NCBI RefSeq assembly: GCF_937880195.1
Contig: NZ_CALFLA010000003.1
Span: forward strand, 1-64,000
Source: an uncultured Blautia sp.
GTDB taxonomy: Bacteria; Bacillota; Clostridia; Lachnospirales; Lachnospiraceae
Length of the DNA: 64,000 nucleotides
Direction: 5' to 3'
Shown: positions 34,302-44,877 of the stretch, in pieces
Layout: the number at the start of each line of letters is the position of its first letter
Position numbering within the stretch: the first letter of the stretch is position 1
Program-made: the position numbers and the translations under genes
The notes under the pieces: generated by a model
Seen by the model: only the letters and a program-made list of their open reading frames with translations
Database searches by the model: none
Told to the model about the DNA's origin: nothing

Positions 34302-35615
34302 TTATTCTGCGTAATAAGTTTCATAATCCTCAGTAAAGGTTTCTGCTACTGTATCAAGCTCAGACTGGATGTAATCCTCATCCACTTCTTCATTACTGGA
34401 TGCGTCAGAGAAGATATTTGTCATAGCTTCTGCATATGCAGATGAGAATGTTGCATAGGAAGGTGTTCTCGGACGAGGAACTGCTGTATTCTCAAGCTGC
34501 TCTTTGAAAAGGGCGCGAGGTCCTTCTTTATAGTCTGCCATTGCTTCTGTTTCATAAGCGGAAACACGTGTTGCCGGTTTTGCAATTGCTGCCGCATAGC
34601 TTGCTACATTATCTGTGTTCATCAGCCAGGAAAGGAATTTGCCTGCTGCATCTACGTTCTCGCAGTCCTTGCTTACTGCTGCTGACCAGTCTCCGCATGG
34701 AGAAACTGCTTCTTTTGTATCGTCGTTTACTGGATAATAAGTTACGCCCCAGTCAAATTCAGCGCTTTCTTCCAGAAGAGATACATCCCAGGAACCGCCG
34801 ATCATTGTTGCGCATGCGCCGTTCAGGAACTCATCCTGGATCGGCTCAATGTTTGCATATCCTTTTGCGATCATGTCTGCCAGATAGGAAGTAGTTTTTA
34901 CTGCTTCTTCACTGTTTACATATCCGTCTGCTTCTTTTCCGTCCTCACTGATGTAATCTTTTCCTGCAGAAAGATACATTGGCTCAAGGGCATAGGGAAG
35001 ACCCTCGCCGTGGTCCATGATGATATGTGCTCCAACATAATCGTCTGTTGTACATTTCTCTGCGATCTCTGCAAACTCAGACCAGGTAATCGGGTTCTCT
35101 ACAGTTCTGGAATCCAGATCCTCTACGTCCACGCCGCATTCTTTCAGGTAATCTTTATTATAGTAGAGAGCTACTGAAGATTCTGTTGCGCCGATAGCAT
35201 ACAGCTTACCGTCATATGTATTCTGGGTAATTGCAGAATCAACAAAATCAGCCTTGTCTTCCTCTGTAAAATAATCGTCAAGAGGAACTGTAATTCCGTT
35301 TGCCGCATAATAGGAAACCTGCGGTCCGTCTACAAAGAAGATGTCAGGAAGGTCATTAGATGTCTGTGCTGTTGCGATCTTATTGTCATATGCGTAGGAG
35401 TCGGAACGGTCGATTGCTTCACGTTTTACCTGAATATCCGGGTTTGCTTCATTCCATTCTGCAATCTTCTCCTCCCACCAGGTTTCGATTGCCTGCTTAT
35501 CTGCCGGACTCCAGATTGTCAGTTCTGCTTTTTCATCAGCCATTACCGGAACTGTAGTAACTCCTGCAGAAAGAATCATTGCTGCTGCCATTGCCATGCT
35601 AATTGCTTTCTTCAT
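34302..35615 (-). CDS. Sugar ABC transporter substrate-binding protein
   Basis: A 437-aa CUT1-type binding protein. Start ATG 35615 (MKKAISMAMAAAMILSAG) has AAGGAGGAAGAGATA upstream. The signal peptide appears to end VPVMA before DEKAELTIW, a type I cleavage site with no lipobox Cys, unusual for a Gram-positive binding protein, which is normally a lipoprotein. Family motifs include LTIWSPAD, TAQTSNDLPDIFFVDGP and GKLYAIGATESSVALYYNKD. First gene of the operon and controlled by a LacI-type repressor (two operators in its leader). Likely ligand: sucrose or fructo-oligosaccharide (inference from GH32). Confidence 0.9.
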   Translation of the reverse strand: MKKAISMAMAAAMILSAGVTTVPVMADEKAELTIWSPADKQAIETWWEEKIAEWNEANPDIQVKREAIDRSDSYAYDNKIATAQTSNDLPDIFFVDGPQVSYYAANGITVPLDDYFTEEDKADFVDSAITQNTYDGKLYAIGATESSVALYYNKDYLKECGVDVEDLDSRTVENPITWSEFAEIAEKCTTDDYVGAHIIMDHGEGLPYALEPMYLSAGKDYISEDGKEADGYVNSEEAVKTTSYLADMIAKGYANIEPIQDEFLNGACATMIGGSWDVSLLEESAEFDWGVTYYPVNDDTKEAVSPCGDWSAAVSKDCENVDAAGKFLSWLMNTDNVASYAAAIAKPATRVSAYETEAMADYKEGPRALFKEQLENTAVPRPRTPSYATFSSAYAEAMTNIFSDASSNEEVDEDYIQSELDTVAETFTEDYETYYAE

Positions 35616-35677
35616 TATCTCTTCCTCCTTAATATTTAGAAAATTACTTTTCTTTTTCCCTGCGCGCCTGGATTTTA

Positions 35678-35691
35678 TGAAACCCGTTCCA
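35678..35691. promoter_or_regulatory. LacI-type operator, second site
   Basis: TGAAACCCGTTCCA, a 14-base inverted repeat (TGGAAC-N2-GTTCCA with one mismatch), 64 bp (six helical turns) from the site at 35742, in the leader of the binding-protein gene. Confidence 0.6.
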
Positions 35692-35741
35692 CATTTCTTA
35701 TTTTTAAATTCCTCCTGTATTTTCTGCAAGAGGAATTTGTA

Positions 35742-35755
35742 TGGAAGCCGTTCCA
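35742..35755. promoter_or_regulatory. LacI-type operator at the transcription start
   Basis: TGGAAGCCGTTCCA, one mismatch from TGGAAC-N2-GTTCCA, just downstream of the -10 at 35768-35773 and so over the start of transcription, where a repressor would block the polymerase. Confidence 0.7.
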
Positions 35756-35767
35756 TGTGATGATTTA

Positions 35768-35796
35768 ATAATAACGTCATATAGGTGTTTTGTCAA
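35768..35796 (-). promoter_or_regulatory. Promoter of the sucrose/fructan transporter operon
   Basis: Perfect TTGACA (35791-35796), 17-base spacer, TATTAT (35768-35773) on the minus strand. A strong promoter that would need repression, in line with the two operators downstream. Confidence 0.85.
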
Positions 35797-35963
35797 TAGA
35801 ATCTCGCCAAAAAACCGCCTCTATTGATACTTTCGTCCATTTTTACTATTTTATATGTTTTGTTTTGTATCATTTGCACAATTCATATTGTGATTTTTTT
35901 AACATCTAATCTCCCAAAAATCTTTCCTTTTCGTTCCCAGAAAAGCACATTTTGATAAAAAAC

Positions 35964-36009
35964 AAAAAACAGAGATATCTTTTTATATTATCAGATATCT
36001 CTGTTTTTT
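35964..36009. terminator. Bidirectional terminator after lacI
   Basis: AAAAAACAGAGATATC and GATATCTCTGTTTTTT form a perfect 16-bp stem with a T run on either strand. It ends the regulator transcript and isolates it from the transporter operon. Confidence 0.88.
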
Positions 36010-36031
36010 ATTTCATTTATTATGTTTTATT

Positions 36032-37033
36032 TCAGAATATTCCATTTAATTCCACCGGATATGTAGTTTGTCCCTGATGAAATTCCACTCCGATGATCTG
36101 CTTTTGTGGAACGCGTTCCTTGTCTTCTATTAAACCTAGTACCGTGTCCGTACATGTTTCTGCCAGAAATTTAACATTCTGGTCAATACAGGTCACTTCA
36201 GGATAACAAAGTCTGGCAATATCCATTCCGTCATAAGTTACAACCTTCAGATCCTCCGGTACTCTTTTCCCAGCTTTCATAGCCAGGTGCATATAGTGCA
36301 GCGCCGGCTGGTCTGTTGAAAAAATCCCGTCGATTCCGTCATACTTACGAATTGCTTCCTTTGCAATCTCCCAATATGACAGATGGTCAAACTTGTTCCA
36401 TTCCATCATCAGGTCCACTACTTCTACCCCGTGTTCTGTAAGAATCGCCTTAAAAGTTGTATCTTTATTCTTCGCAGCTACATTCGGAGCTACTCCTGCA
36501 ATATGAAGGACCTTCCTGCATTTATTCTTAATTAGTATCTCTGCAGCCAAAGCACCTCCATAAGTATGATCTGAACCTACCATGGGGATCTCCGGCCCGA
36601 AATCCTGGTCAAGAGAAACTATGGTATGTTTTCTCCTGCGGTATTCGTCTACATGAAGGGTATGAGAACCTGTTATGATTCCATCCACCATATTGCGATC
36701 CAGCATATTCAGATAATCCAGCTCCCTGTTACTGCTTCCGATGGTATTGCAGACCATTGCTTTATATCCTTTATTATAGAGAGCAATCTCCGTCTCTCTT
36801 GCAAATGCTGAAAAAAACGGATGATCCAGGTCAGGTACCAGAACGCCGATGATCCCAGTTCTGTTCTTGAACAGATTACGGGCCAGCTCATTTGGCGTAT
36901 ACTCCAATTCATGAATCGCATTTTCAATTTTTTCCCTTGTCTTTTCTGCTACATAGCCGCTGCCGTTTATAACTCTTGACACAGTGCCTACGCCTACTCC
37001 GGCCTTCTGCGCCACATCTCTGATACTTGCCAT
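36032..37033 (-). CDS. LacI-family transcriptional regulator of the sucrose/fructan operon
   Basis: A 333-aa repressor. The N-terminal helix-turn-helix and hinge read ASIRDVAQKAGVGVGTVSRV and the rest is a periplasmic-binding-like sugar sensor (GIIGVLVPDLDHPFFSAFAR; IDGIFSTDQPALHYM). The ATG has AAGGAAGAAGTGT upstream. It is read in the same direction as the operon downstream but has its own promoter and terminator. The inverted repeats TGGAAC-N2-GTTCCA at 35678, 35742, 36107 and 37312 are its likely binding sites. Inducer probably sucrose or a derivative. Confidence 0.9.
   Translation of the reverse strand: MASIRDVAQKAGVGVGTVSRVINGSGYVAEKTREKIENAIHELEYTPNELARNLFKNRTGIIGVLVPDLDHPFFSAFARETEIALYNKGYKAMVCNTIGSSNRELDYLNMLDRNMVDGIITGSHTLHVDEYRRRKHTIVSLDQDFGPEIPMVGSDHTYGGALAAEILIKNKCRKVLHIAGVAPNVAAKNKDTTFKAILTEHGVEVVDLMMEWNKFDHLSYWEIAKEAIRKYDGIDGIFSTDQPALHYMHLAMKAGKRVPEDLKVVTYDGMDIARLCYPEVTCIDQNVKFLAETCTDTVLGLIEDKERVPQKQIIGVEFHQGQTTYPVELNGIF
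36107..36120. promoter_or_regulatory. Intragenic operator-like palindrome in lacI
   Basis: TGGAACGCGTTCCT contains a perfect 12-bp palindrome (GGAACGCGTTCC), closest of all copies to a symmetric site, and lies in the 3' part of the repressor gene, 365 bp from the operator at the operon start (an approximate figure for looping). Confidence 0.5.
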
Positions 37034-37205
37034 ACACTTCTTCCTTATAAATATAAATCCTAATCATCAGCCTATTCAGATTCAAGAGCGGTTCCATGTT
37101 CTTGCTTCGAAGCAGCATCTTATTCTGCATCTTCACTTCTGGCCCATAACATACAGCCGCCTGATGTCCTGCGCCCTCACCGAAAACGTCTTTATTCTGT
37201 CAATC

Positions 37206-37224
37206 TATGCTGTGAGACAGCATA
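37206..37224 (-). promoter_or_regulatory. Palindrome in the lacI leader
   Basis: TATGCTGT-GAG-ACAGCATA, an 8-bp perfect inverted repeat with a 3-base centre, starting some 16 bases downstream of the lacI -10. It may be a protein site or an mRNA hairpin; its sequence differs from the LacI operators. Confidence 0.45.
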
Positions 37225-37239
37225 TTTTGTATGTTTATG

Positions 37240-37268
37240 ATTATAGCATACAAAAAATTGGTTTACAA
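37240..37268 (-). promoter_or_regulatory. lacI promoter
   Basis: TTGTAA (37263-37268), 17 bases, TATAAT (37240-37245) on the minus strand, about 200 bases before the start codon, leaving a long leader. Confidence 0.75.
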
Positions 37269-37311
37269 TCTTACCTCTGACTGAAAAACAGAAGGTTTTT
37301 CGTCATTATGA

Positions 37312-37325
37312 TGGAACGGGTTCCT
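37312..37325. promoter_or_regulatory. LacI-type operator upstream of lacI
   Basis: TGGAACGGGTTCCT lies about 44 bp upstream of the lacI -35 and 120 bp upstream of the sigma operon promoter. It could serve autoregulation or DNA looping. The rest of the 395-bp gap around it (37034-37428) holds the lacI promoter and leader, no gene. Confidence 0.55.
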
Positions 37326-37444
37326 TTTGTCTCTAAAAATTTTATAAAAATCTGAATCCATTTCCCGGACTGCCGCGTTATAATAAATGAACGGGAAATA
37401 ATCCTGGACAGTTACGGCAGATCTGTCATTGTTCACAATGGTAT

Positions 37445-37472
37445 TTGAACAGTTACAGAAAATTTGTATAAT
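37445..37472 (+). promoter_or_regulatory. Promoter of the sigma/anti-sigma operon
   Basis: TTGAAC (37445-37450), 16 bases, TATAAT (37467-37472). It lies downstream of the only ATG that could open the sigma frame, so translation must start later. An ACAGTTAC motif occurs at 37408-37415 and again at 37449-37456, 41 bp apart. Confidence 0.65.
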
Positions 37473-37509
37473 AAAGAAAGGGGCTGATTATATTTCACAG
37501 GAAGAATAT

Positions 37510-38016
37510 TTGAAATATCTCTTGGAGCAGTATCAGAATCTGATCTACTCCATCTGTTTGAAATCTGTCGGAAACCCTTTTGACGCCGAAGATCTGACCC
37601 AGGAAGTATTTTTATCTGCTTACAAAAACCTTTCTCGTTTTGACGGCGCTTATGAAAAAGCATGGCTCAGCAAGATCGCTGTCCGTAAGTGCCTTGATTT
37701 TCTCAAAGCGGCCGGGCGGCGCAGTGTCCCAACTGAAGATTCCTATTTTACCCAGATTGCCGACACTTCCTCCACCCCTGAGAATCTTTATCTTAAAACG
37801 GATTCAGATTTGCAGGTATATGCTTTGATCCAGCAGCTCAAAAGCCCCTATAGAGAAGTTGCTGTTTCGCATTTTTGTATGCAGCTTTCAGTTGCGGAGA
37901 TCGCCCGGCAAACAGGAAAAAATCCAAAAACAATCCAAACTCAGCTTTACCGTTCCAAGGCAATGCTTAAAAAGCTTCTGGCTGCCCAGGGAAATATAAA
38001 AGAAAGGAGCCGATGA
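37510..38016 (+). CDS. ECF-type sigma-70 factor
   Basis: About 168 aa with region 2 (NPFDAEDLTQEVFLSAYKNL) and region 4 (LSVAEIARQTGKNPKTIQTQ) well kept. The start is not an ATG: the ATG at 37429 lies upstream of a good promoter and has no ribosome site. I favour TTG 37510 with AGGAAG 5 bases before it; an ATT at 37492 with AAAGGGG upstream is the alternative. The anti-sigma gene starts one base after the stop, so the pair is co-expressed, and a membrane protein gene follows. The signal is unknown. Confidence 0.85.
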   Translation: MKYLLEQYQNLIYSICLKSVGNPFDAEDLTQEVFLSAYKNLSRFDGAYEKAWLSKIAVRKCLDFLKAAGRRSVPTEDSYFTQIADTSSTPENLYLKTDSDLQVYALIQQLKSPYREVAVSHFCMQLSVAEIARQTGKNPKTIQTQLYRSKAMLKKLLAAQGNIKERSR

Positions 38017-38017
38017 T

Positions 38018-38536
38018 ATGCATATCGAAGAAGATTCTATAAAGAACTTTTCAGGTCACGATTCTATGGATACAGAAGAAATGATCGCTTTTCTGGAGCA
38101 TCTGGATCAGTGTGATTTCTGTCTGTCCAGGATGCTGGAAGAAGAATCTCTTAATTCGGAGATTTCTGCGCCTGACTATCTTACAGAACAGATCCTTCAA
38201 AGGGCAGCGGCCCCTGACGTTCAGGCTTCCAGAGCTATACGCAGCACCTCCCGAAAAATGCAGCTCTTTTATTATGGACTTCGCACAGCTGCAGGAGTAA
38301 TTGCAGCGCTCTTTCTCCTGTTTACTGTGCAGCAGGTAGACTTCTCAGCTCTTCCTGTATTTTCTCAGTCCCAGCCACTGGAATATACCATAAAAACAGA
38401 ACAGAAACGATCATCCAAAAGTTTCAGAGATCTTACAGAAAATATAAGCTGGGGGTTTTCCCGTGGATCCGATGCTGTAATGGACTATATCGGAAGCTTT
38501 TCAAATAAATTATTAAATGGAGGCGATCTAAAATGA
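38018..38536 (+). CDS. Anti-sigma factor with zinc-finger-like N-terminus
   Basis: A 172-aa single-span membrane protein. The N-terminal cytoplasmic part has a H-x3-C-x2-C zinc motif in HLDQCDFCLSRM (His28, Cys32, Cys35), the ZAS/zf-HC2 pattern that holds ECF sigma factors inactive. The membrane helix is at about 86-106 and a short extracellular part follows. The ATG has AAAGGAGCCGATGAT upstream and lies one base after the sigma stop. Release of sigma would require loss or cleavage of this protein. Its stop overlaps the next gene (ATGA). Confidence 0.85.
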   Translation: MHIEEDSIKNFSGHDSMDTEEMIAFLEHLDQCDFCLSRMLEEESLNSEISAPDYLTEQILQRAAAPDVQASRAIRSTSRKMQLFYYGLRTAAGVIAALFLLFTVQQVDFSALPVFSQSQPLEYTIKTEQKRSSKSFRDLTENISWGFSRGSDAVMDYIGSFSNKLLNGGDLK

Positions 38537-39261
38537 CAAAACAAAAAAAAGGATTTCTGGTTTTTATCTGCTCCCTGATTCCCGGAGCCGGAGAATTGTA
38601 CATGGGATTTAAGAAACAGGGGCTCAGTATCATGCTTTTATTCTGGGGATGTATTGCCTTTGCAGGCGTTTCCGGTATCAGCTTTATCGTAATGTTCCTG
38701 CCTATTTTGTGGGCTTACAGTTTCTTTAATGTACACAATCTGAAAGCTCTTTCAGAAGAAGATTTCTATTCTGTAGAAGACACTTATGTTCTTCATATGG
38801 ATCAGTTTATTGACAACACAGATCACTATATCCGTAAATACAAAAAGCTGCTGGCTGTGCTTCTGATCATCTTTGGTGTTTCCATCTTATGGAACAACCT
38901 TATGGGACTGATCCTCTGGATCCTTCCTGATGCGATTGCCCGATTCCTCAGCAATGTATTTTATAAACTTCCTTCTATTATTATCGCTCTTGTGATCATT
39001 GCTGCAGGTCTGCATATCCTCAAAGACAAAAAATCAGAGCTTGACAGTGAAAGCTCTTCCGAAACCACAGCCAAAAAGGAAGAACATTACTGGGAACCTT
39101 ACCGCCCTTATCATCAGGCGGAAACTGAAATTCACACCCCCCCTGCCCCGGATATGGAGAAGGCTGAGACACCAGTTGCAGAAAAACCCGAAACGCAAAA
39201 TACAGAATACTCCTCTCAAGCTGAAGATCCGTCACAGTCGGATCCAGCGAACAGACAATGA
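38533..39261 (+). CDS. Polytopic membrane protein with LiaF-like helices
   Basis: A 242-aa protein with an N-terminal helical hairpin (PGAGELYMGFKKQGLSIMLLFW), a cytoplasmic loop, a second hairpin (LLAVLLIIFGVSILWNNL; IIIALVIIAAGLHIL) of the LiaF/DUF5668 type, then a charged, Pro/Glu-rich tail of about 60 residues. Coupled to the anti-sigma gene by an ATGA overlap, with GGAGG 9 bases before the ATG. It is probably part of the sigma factor's signalling system as a membrane sensor or a target, judged by position only. Confidence 0.7.
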   Translation: MTKQKKGFLVFICSLIPGAGELYMGFKKQGLSIMLLFWGCIAFAGVSGISFIVMFLPILWAYSFFNVHNLKALSEEDFYSVEDTYVLHMDQFIDNTDHYIRKYKKLLAVLLIIFGVSILWNNLMGLILWILPDAIARFLSNVFYKLPSIIIALVIIAAGLHILKDKKSELDSESSSETTAKKEEHYWEPYRPYHQAETEIHTPPAPDMEKAETPVAEKPETQNTEYSSQAEDPSQSDPANRQ

Positions 39262-39272
39262 TCCTGACTTTC

Positions 39273-39321
39273 AAAAAGCTGCCGCCCTGTCAGTAATTCT
39301 GACGGGACGGCAGCTTTTTTT
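39273..39321. terminator. Bidirectional terminator between the sigma operon and atpC
   Basis: AGCTGCCGCCCTGTCAG with CTGACGGGACGGCAGCT (two mismatches), flanked by an A run and a T7 run. Serves both convergent operons. Confidence 0.9.
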
Positions 39322-39326
39322 ATCTC

Positions 39327-39734
39327 TTATAAATTCTTTGTTACCCTAAGTCTTGTCATCGCCCGGGAAAGAGCAAGCTGGCTCATATGATATTCCTGAA
39401 TACTCTGCTTCTGGCGAAGCTGTTCTTCTGCTCTTTCTCTGGCTTCCCTTGCCCTGTTCACATCGATTTCTTCTGGTCTTTCCACTGTAAGACAAAAGAT
39501 CTTGGCACGGTTATTAATCATTTCCACAAAGCCGGAGCTGACTGCCACAAGCACCTGATTCCCTTCTGAATCCTCATACCGAAGCTCTCCCGGTACCAGA
39601 GCTGCAATCAGATTCGCATGATGAGAAAGGAAACATTTTTCTCCATCCTCTACAGGAACGGTCAGAGATCTGGCACGTCCGGAAAAAAACAATTTGTTGC
39701 TTGCATAGATTTCCAGGCCAAACGTATTTTCCAT
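39327..39734 (-). CDS. atpC: ATP synthase F1 subunit epsilon
   Basis: A 135-aa central-stalk subunit. The N-terminal beta-sandwich begins FGLEIYASNKLFFSGRARSLTVP and contains FLSHHANLIAALVPGELRY; the C-terminal helical hairpin (RAREARERAEEQLRQK) follows. It couples rotation to the c ring and inhibits hydrolysis. Last gene of the atp operon, 12 bases after atpD, with AAGGAGCAGAGCTT before the ATG. Confidence 0.95.
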   Translation of the reverse strand: MENTFGLEIYASNKLFFSGRARSLTVPVEDGEKCFLSHHANLIAALVPGELRYEDSEGNQVLVAVSSGFVEMINNRAKIFCLTVERPEEIDVNRAREARERAEEQLRQKQSIQEYHMSQLALSRAMTRLRVTKNL

Positions 39735-39746
39735 AAGCTCTGCTCC

Positions 39747-42034
<2,288 letters not shown>

Positions 42035-42059
42035 AAGTTCCTCCTGCTATCAAGGCTTC

Positions 42060-43574
42060 TTATTCTGCCTCTGAACGTTTTTTGAATTCCTCTGCCACAA
42101 CAAGAATCTTTTCTCCCAGTTCATCTGTCAGCTGTTTTGTTTCCTCGATCTCTCTTCCAATCTCTGGATAGGCATTATCAAAATATTCCAAAAGCTGTTT
42201 CTGATATTCTTTCACTCTTTTTGTTTCTACATGTACAAGCTTTTTATGTGTTGCAGCCCATAATGTAATGACCTGCTCATGAAGCTTCAGGGGACTGCAC
42301 AATGGCTGTTTTAAAAGCTCCATCAGGCAGCTTCCATATACCAGCTGTGCTTTTGTAGCTTCATCCAGATCTGAACTGAACTGAGTGAAAACCTCCATTT
42401 CTCTGTACTGGGCAAGGTCAATACGAATACTTCCCGATGCTTTTTTCATTGCTTTTGTCTGCGCCGCCCCTCCTACACGAGATACAGAAAGACCTACATT
42501 AACTGCCGGACGCATACCGGAAAAGAAAAGGTCGCTTTCCAAAAAGATCTGGCCATCTGTAATGGAAATCACATTTGTAGGAATATAAGCCGATACGTCT
42601 CCGGCCTGTGTCTCAATGATCGGAAGTGCTGTGATAGAACCGCCTCCGGCCTCCTCATTTAAACGGCTGGAACGCTCCAGAAGTCTGGAATGCAGATAAA
42701 AAACATCACCAGGATATGCTTCTCGTCCTGGAGCTCTCTCAAGAAGAAGAGATAGTGCACGATATGCCACTGCATGTTTAGACAGATCGTCGTAAACAAT
42801 CAGCACGTCACGTCCCTTATACATAAAATACTCCGCAAGAGAGGTTCCTGCATAGGGAACAATATACTGAAGCGGCGCACAGTCACTGGCAGTGGAGGAA
42901 AATACAGTGGTATATTCCATTGCTCCGTGTTTTTCAAGAGTAGAGACCACTTTTGCAACTGTCGAAGCTTTCTGTCCAACTGCAACGTAAATACAGATCA
43001 CATTTTTGCCCTTCTGGTTCAAAATCGTATCTACAGCCAGAGAGGTTTTTCCTGTCTGCCTGTCCCCGATAATCAGCTCTCGCTGTCCCCGTCCAATGGG
43101 AAACATAGAATCAATGGACAAAATTCCTGTTTCCAGCGGAATCGTAACCGATTTCCTTTCAATAATCCCCGGTGCCGGATGTTCAATGGGACGATATTCA
43201 TCTTCCTCAATTTCTCCTTTTCCGTCTAATGGGGCTCCAAGTGCATTGACCACTCTTCCTATAAAATTCTCTCCAACAGGAATGCCAGCCTGTTTTCCGG
43301 TTCTGGCAACTCTGGTTCCTTCACGGATTCCTGAATCCTTTCCAAAAAGGATACACCCAATGCTTTCAGACCGTATATCCTGAACCATGCCCTTTAGTCC
43401 ATTTTCAAAAATGACCACTTCACCATACATGGCATGATCGATTCCGTAAACAGATGCAATTCCGTCTCCTACGGAAATCACCCGGCCTGATTCCTGGTCT
43501 TTACTTATTTCATCATAATTTTCTATTTCCTCTTTCAGAATTGATATAATCTCTTCTGGATTCATTGTACTCAA
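42060..43574 (-). CDS. atpA: ATP synthase F1 subunit alpha
   Basis: About 504 aa. Walker [26 protein letters not shown], the [27 protein letters not shown] segment (read as [16 protein letters not shown]) and [15 protein letters not shown] mark it. The start is uncertain: TTG 43574 is 8 bases from GGAGG, while ATG 43565 ([13 protein letters not shown]) matches the family better and differs by only three residues; a GTG at 43583 overlaps the atpH stop. Structural, non-catalytic nucleotide-binding subunit. Confidence 0.95.
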   Translation of the reverse strand: MSTMNPEEIISILKEEIENYDEISKDQESGRVISVGDGIASVYGIDHAMYGEVVIFENGLKGMVQDIRSESIGCILFGKDSGIREGTRVARTGKQAGIPVGENFIGRVVNALGAPLDGKGEIEEDEYRPIEHPAPGIIERKSVTIPLETGILSIDSMFPIGRGQRELIIGDRQTGKTSLAVDTILNQKGKNVICIYVAVGQKASTVAKVVSTLEKHGAMEYTTVFSSTASDCAPLQYIVPYAGTSLAEYFMYKGRDVLIVYDDLSKHAVAYRALSLLLERAPGREAYPGDVFYLHSRLLERSSRLNEEAGGGSITALPIIETQAGDVSAYIPTNVISITDGQIFLESDLFFSGMRPAVNVGLSVSRVGGAAQTKAMKKASGSIRIDLAQYREMEVFTQFSSDLDEATKAQLVYGSCLMELLKQPLCSPLKLHEQVITLWAATHKKLVHVETKRVKEYQKQLLEYFDNAYPEIGREIEETKQLTDELGEKILVVAEEFKKRSEAE

Positions 43575-43579
43575 ATCCT

Positions 43580-44083
43580 TCACCTCCGGGTCAGTTTTTC
43601 TTCAAGCCTGTGGTAGCGTCCTCGCAAACTCCAATCATATGTCTTTCCACCCGCCTCCAGGATAAACCCTCCGATCAGGCTTTGGTCTTGTACAAGCTTA
43701 AGATCTACGGCTTTTACCTTACATTCTCTGCACAAAAACTCCTTGATTCCCTTTTCCTGTTTTTCATCAGGCGGAGTTACATAGATCAAAACTGCTTTCA
43801 TCACATTTTCTGCTTCCTGGCACAGCTCTTGATACTCCTGAAAAATCTCCTGCCAGAGCATGATTCTTCTGTGCCTGCATACCACCTTTATAAAAGTTCT
43901 TATCTCTGTGGGAAAAATCCGATCTACAACTCTCTCTTTTGATCCAAATGCGGTAAGTGGATTTTCCAGGCAGCTTACAAGCTCCGGATTTTTTCTGAAA
44001 AGCTCCTGCGCTTCCCTGACAGCTGTCTGTGGAGTACCAAGCTCATACAAAACCTTTGCATAATTAACAGCTGCTGTTGTCAT
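43580..44083 (-). CDS. atpH: ATP synthase subunit delta
   Basis: About 167 aa. Peripheral-stalk subunit that joins F1 to the b dimer. It starts [15 protein letters not shown] and ends [27 protein letters not shown], the family's C-terminal signature. I use ATG 44083 with CAGGTGA upstream; the reading from a GTG three codons earlier is also possible. The gene starts within the last 20 bases of atpF. Confidence 0.93.
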   Translation of the reverse strand: MTTAAVNYAKVLYELGTPQTAVREAQELFRKNPELVSCLENPLTAFGSKERVVDRIFPTEIRTFIKVVCRHRRIMLWQEIFQEYQELCQEAENVMKAVLIYVTPPDEKQEKGIKEFLCRECKVKAVDLKLVQDQSLIGGFILEAGGKTYDWSLRGRYHRLEEKLTRR

Positions 44084-44564
44084 GGGAATCACCTGCTTTT
44101 TCTATAAATTGATCATATATGGAAGAATCTGTCTGCGCACCGGCTTTGCTGCCCAAAATTTTATCTGCAGCCTCCATTGCCAGTTTTCCAATTTCTCCCT
44201 GCATCTGTCTCATGGCATTCTCCTGCTCCGTTTGAATCTCTGCTCTGGCCTTCAGAACCATCTGATCTGCCTGTTCTCTGGCTTCCCGAGCAGTATTCTC
44301 GGCCTGACTCTTTGCTTCCAGCTTTGCCTGTTCTACAATCCTTAAGGATTCTTCTCTGGCGGATTTCAGAGCGTCTTCATATTTCTTCTGAAGCTCATTT
44401 GCCATATTTTCTGTCTTTTGTGCTTCTTCAAACTGCTGATCCAACATCTGCTGTCTCTGATCCATAACCCGTATAATCGGACTAAAAAGAAATTTTTTCA
44501 TCAGCACATACAAGATCAGCAGGTTGATGATCGTAAAGACAAGATTCAGATTAATTTGAATCAT
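44064..44564 (-). CDS. atpF: ATP synthase F0 subunit b
   Basis: A 166-aa peripheral-stalk subunit with one N-terminal membrane helix (NLVFTIINLLILYVLMKKFLF) and a long Ala/Glu/Gln-rich coiled coil (AREESLRIVEQAKLEAKSQA). Length is normal. Its end overlaps the atpH start by 20 bases, so the two are translationally linked. Confidence 0.94.
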   Translation of the reverse strand: MIQINLNLVFTIINLLILYVLMKKFLFSPIIRVMDQRQQMLDQQFEEAQKTENMANELQKKYEDALKSAREESLRIVEQAKLEAKSQAENTAREAREQADQMVLKARAEIQTEQENAMRQMQGEIGKLAMEAADKILGSKAGAQTDSSIYDQFIEKAGDSHDNSSC

Positions 44565-44600
44565 CGTCTGTACCTGCCTTTCTGTCTAAATAGCAAAGTG

Positions 44601-44825
44601 TCAGCCCAGCATAACCACAATCAGAAGTCCTACTACAAATCCAAAGATTGCAGTACCCTCAGCAAGAGCACATCCAAGCAGAAGGTTTTTACTGATCTTG
44701 CTCTCTGCCTCCGGCTGTCTTGCAATTGCTTCCACAGCCTTAGATGTTGCCAGACCGATACCAATACCTGCTCCAATACCTGTTAATGCTGCAATACCTG
44801 CTCCAATAGCGACTAAGCTTGTCAT
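44601..44825 (-). CDS. atpE: ATP synthase F0 subunit c
   Basis: A 74-aa two-helix proteolipid forming the rotor ring. The loop reads AIARQPEAESKI and the ion-binding Glu is in ALAEGTAIFG. Residues that define sodium binding in Ilyobacter-type rings (Gln in helix 1, Ser after the Glu, Tyr four further on) are replaced by Ile, Gly and Phe, so the ring is predicted to carry protons. The ATG follows AGGAGGAAAAGATT. Confidence 0.95.
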   Translation of the reverse strand: MTSLVAIGAGIAALTGIGAGIGIGLATSKAVEAIARQPEAESKISKNLLLGCALAEGTAIFGFVVGLLIVVMLG

Positions 44826-44877
44826 AATCTTTTCCTCCTGAGTTATAAAAATGATAATCGTTCACATCTTCATTCTG

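Noticed and set aside
35678..35755. Carbon catabolite (cre) sites before the sugar operon
   Set aside because: The palindromes have their CG off centre relative to the cre consensus and match each other better as LacI-type operators.
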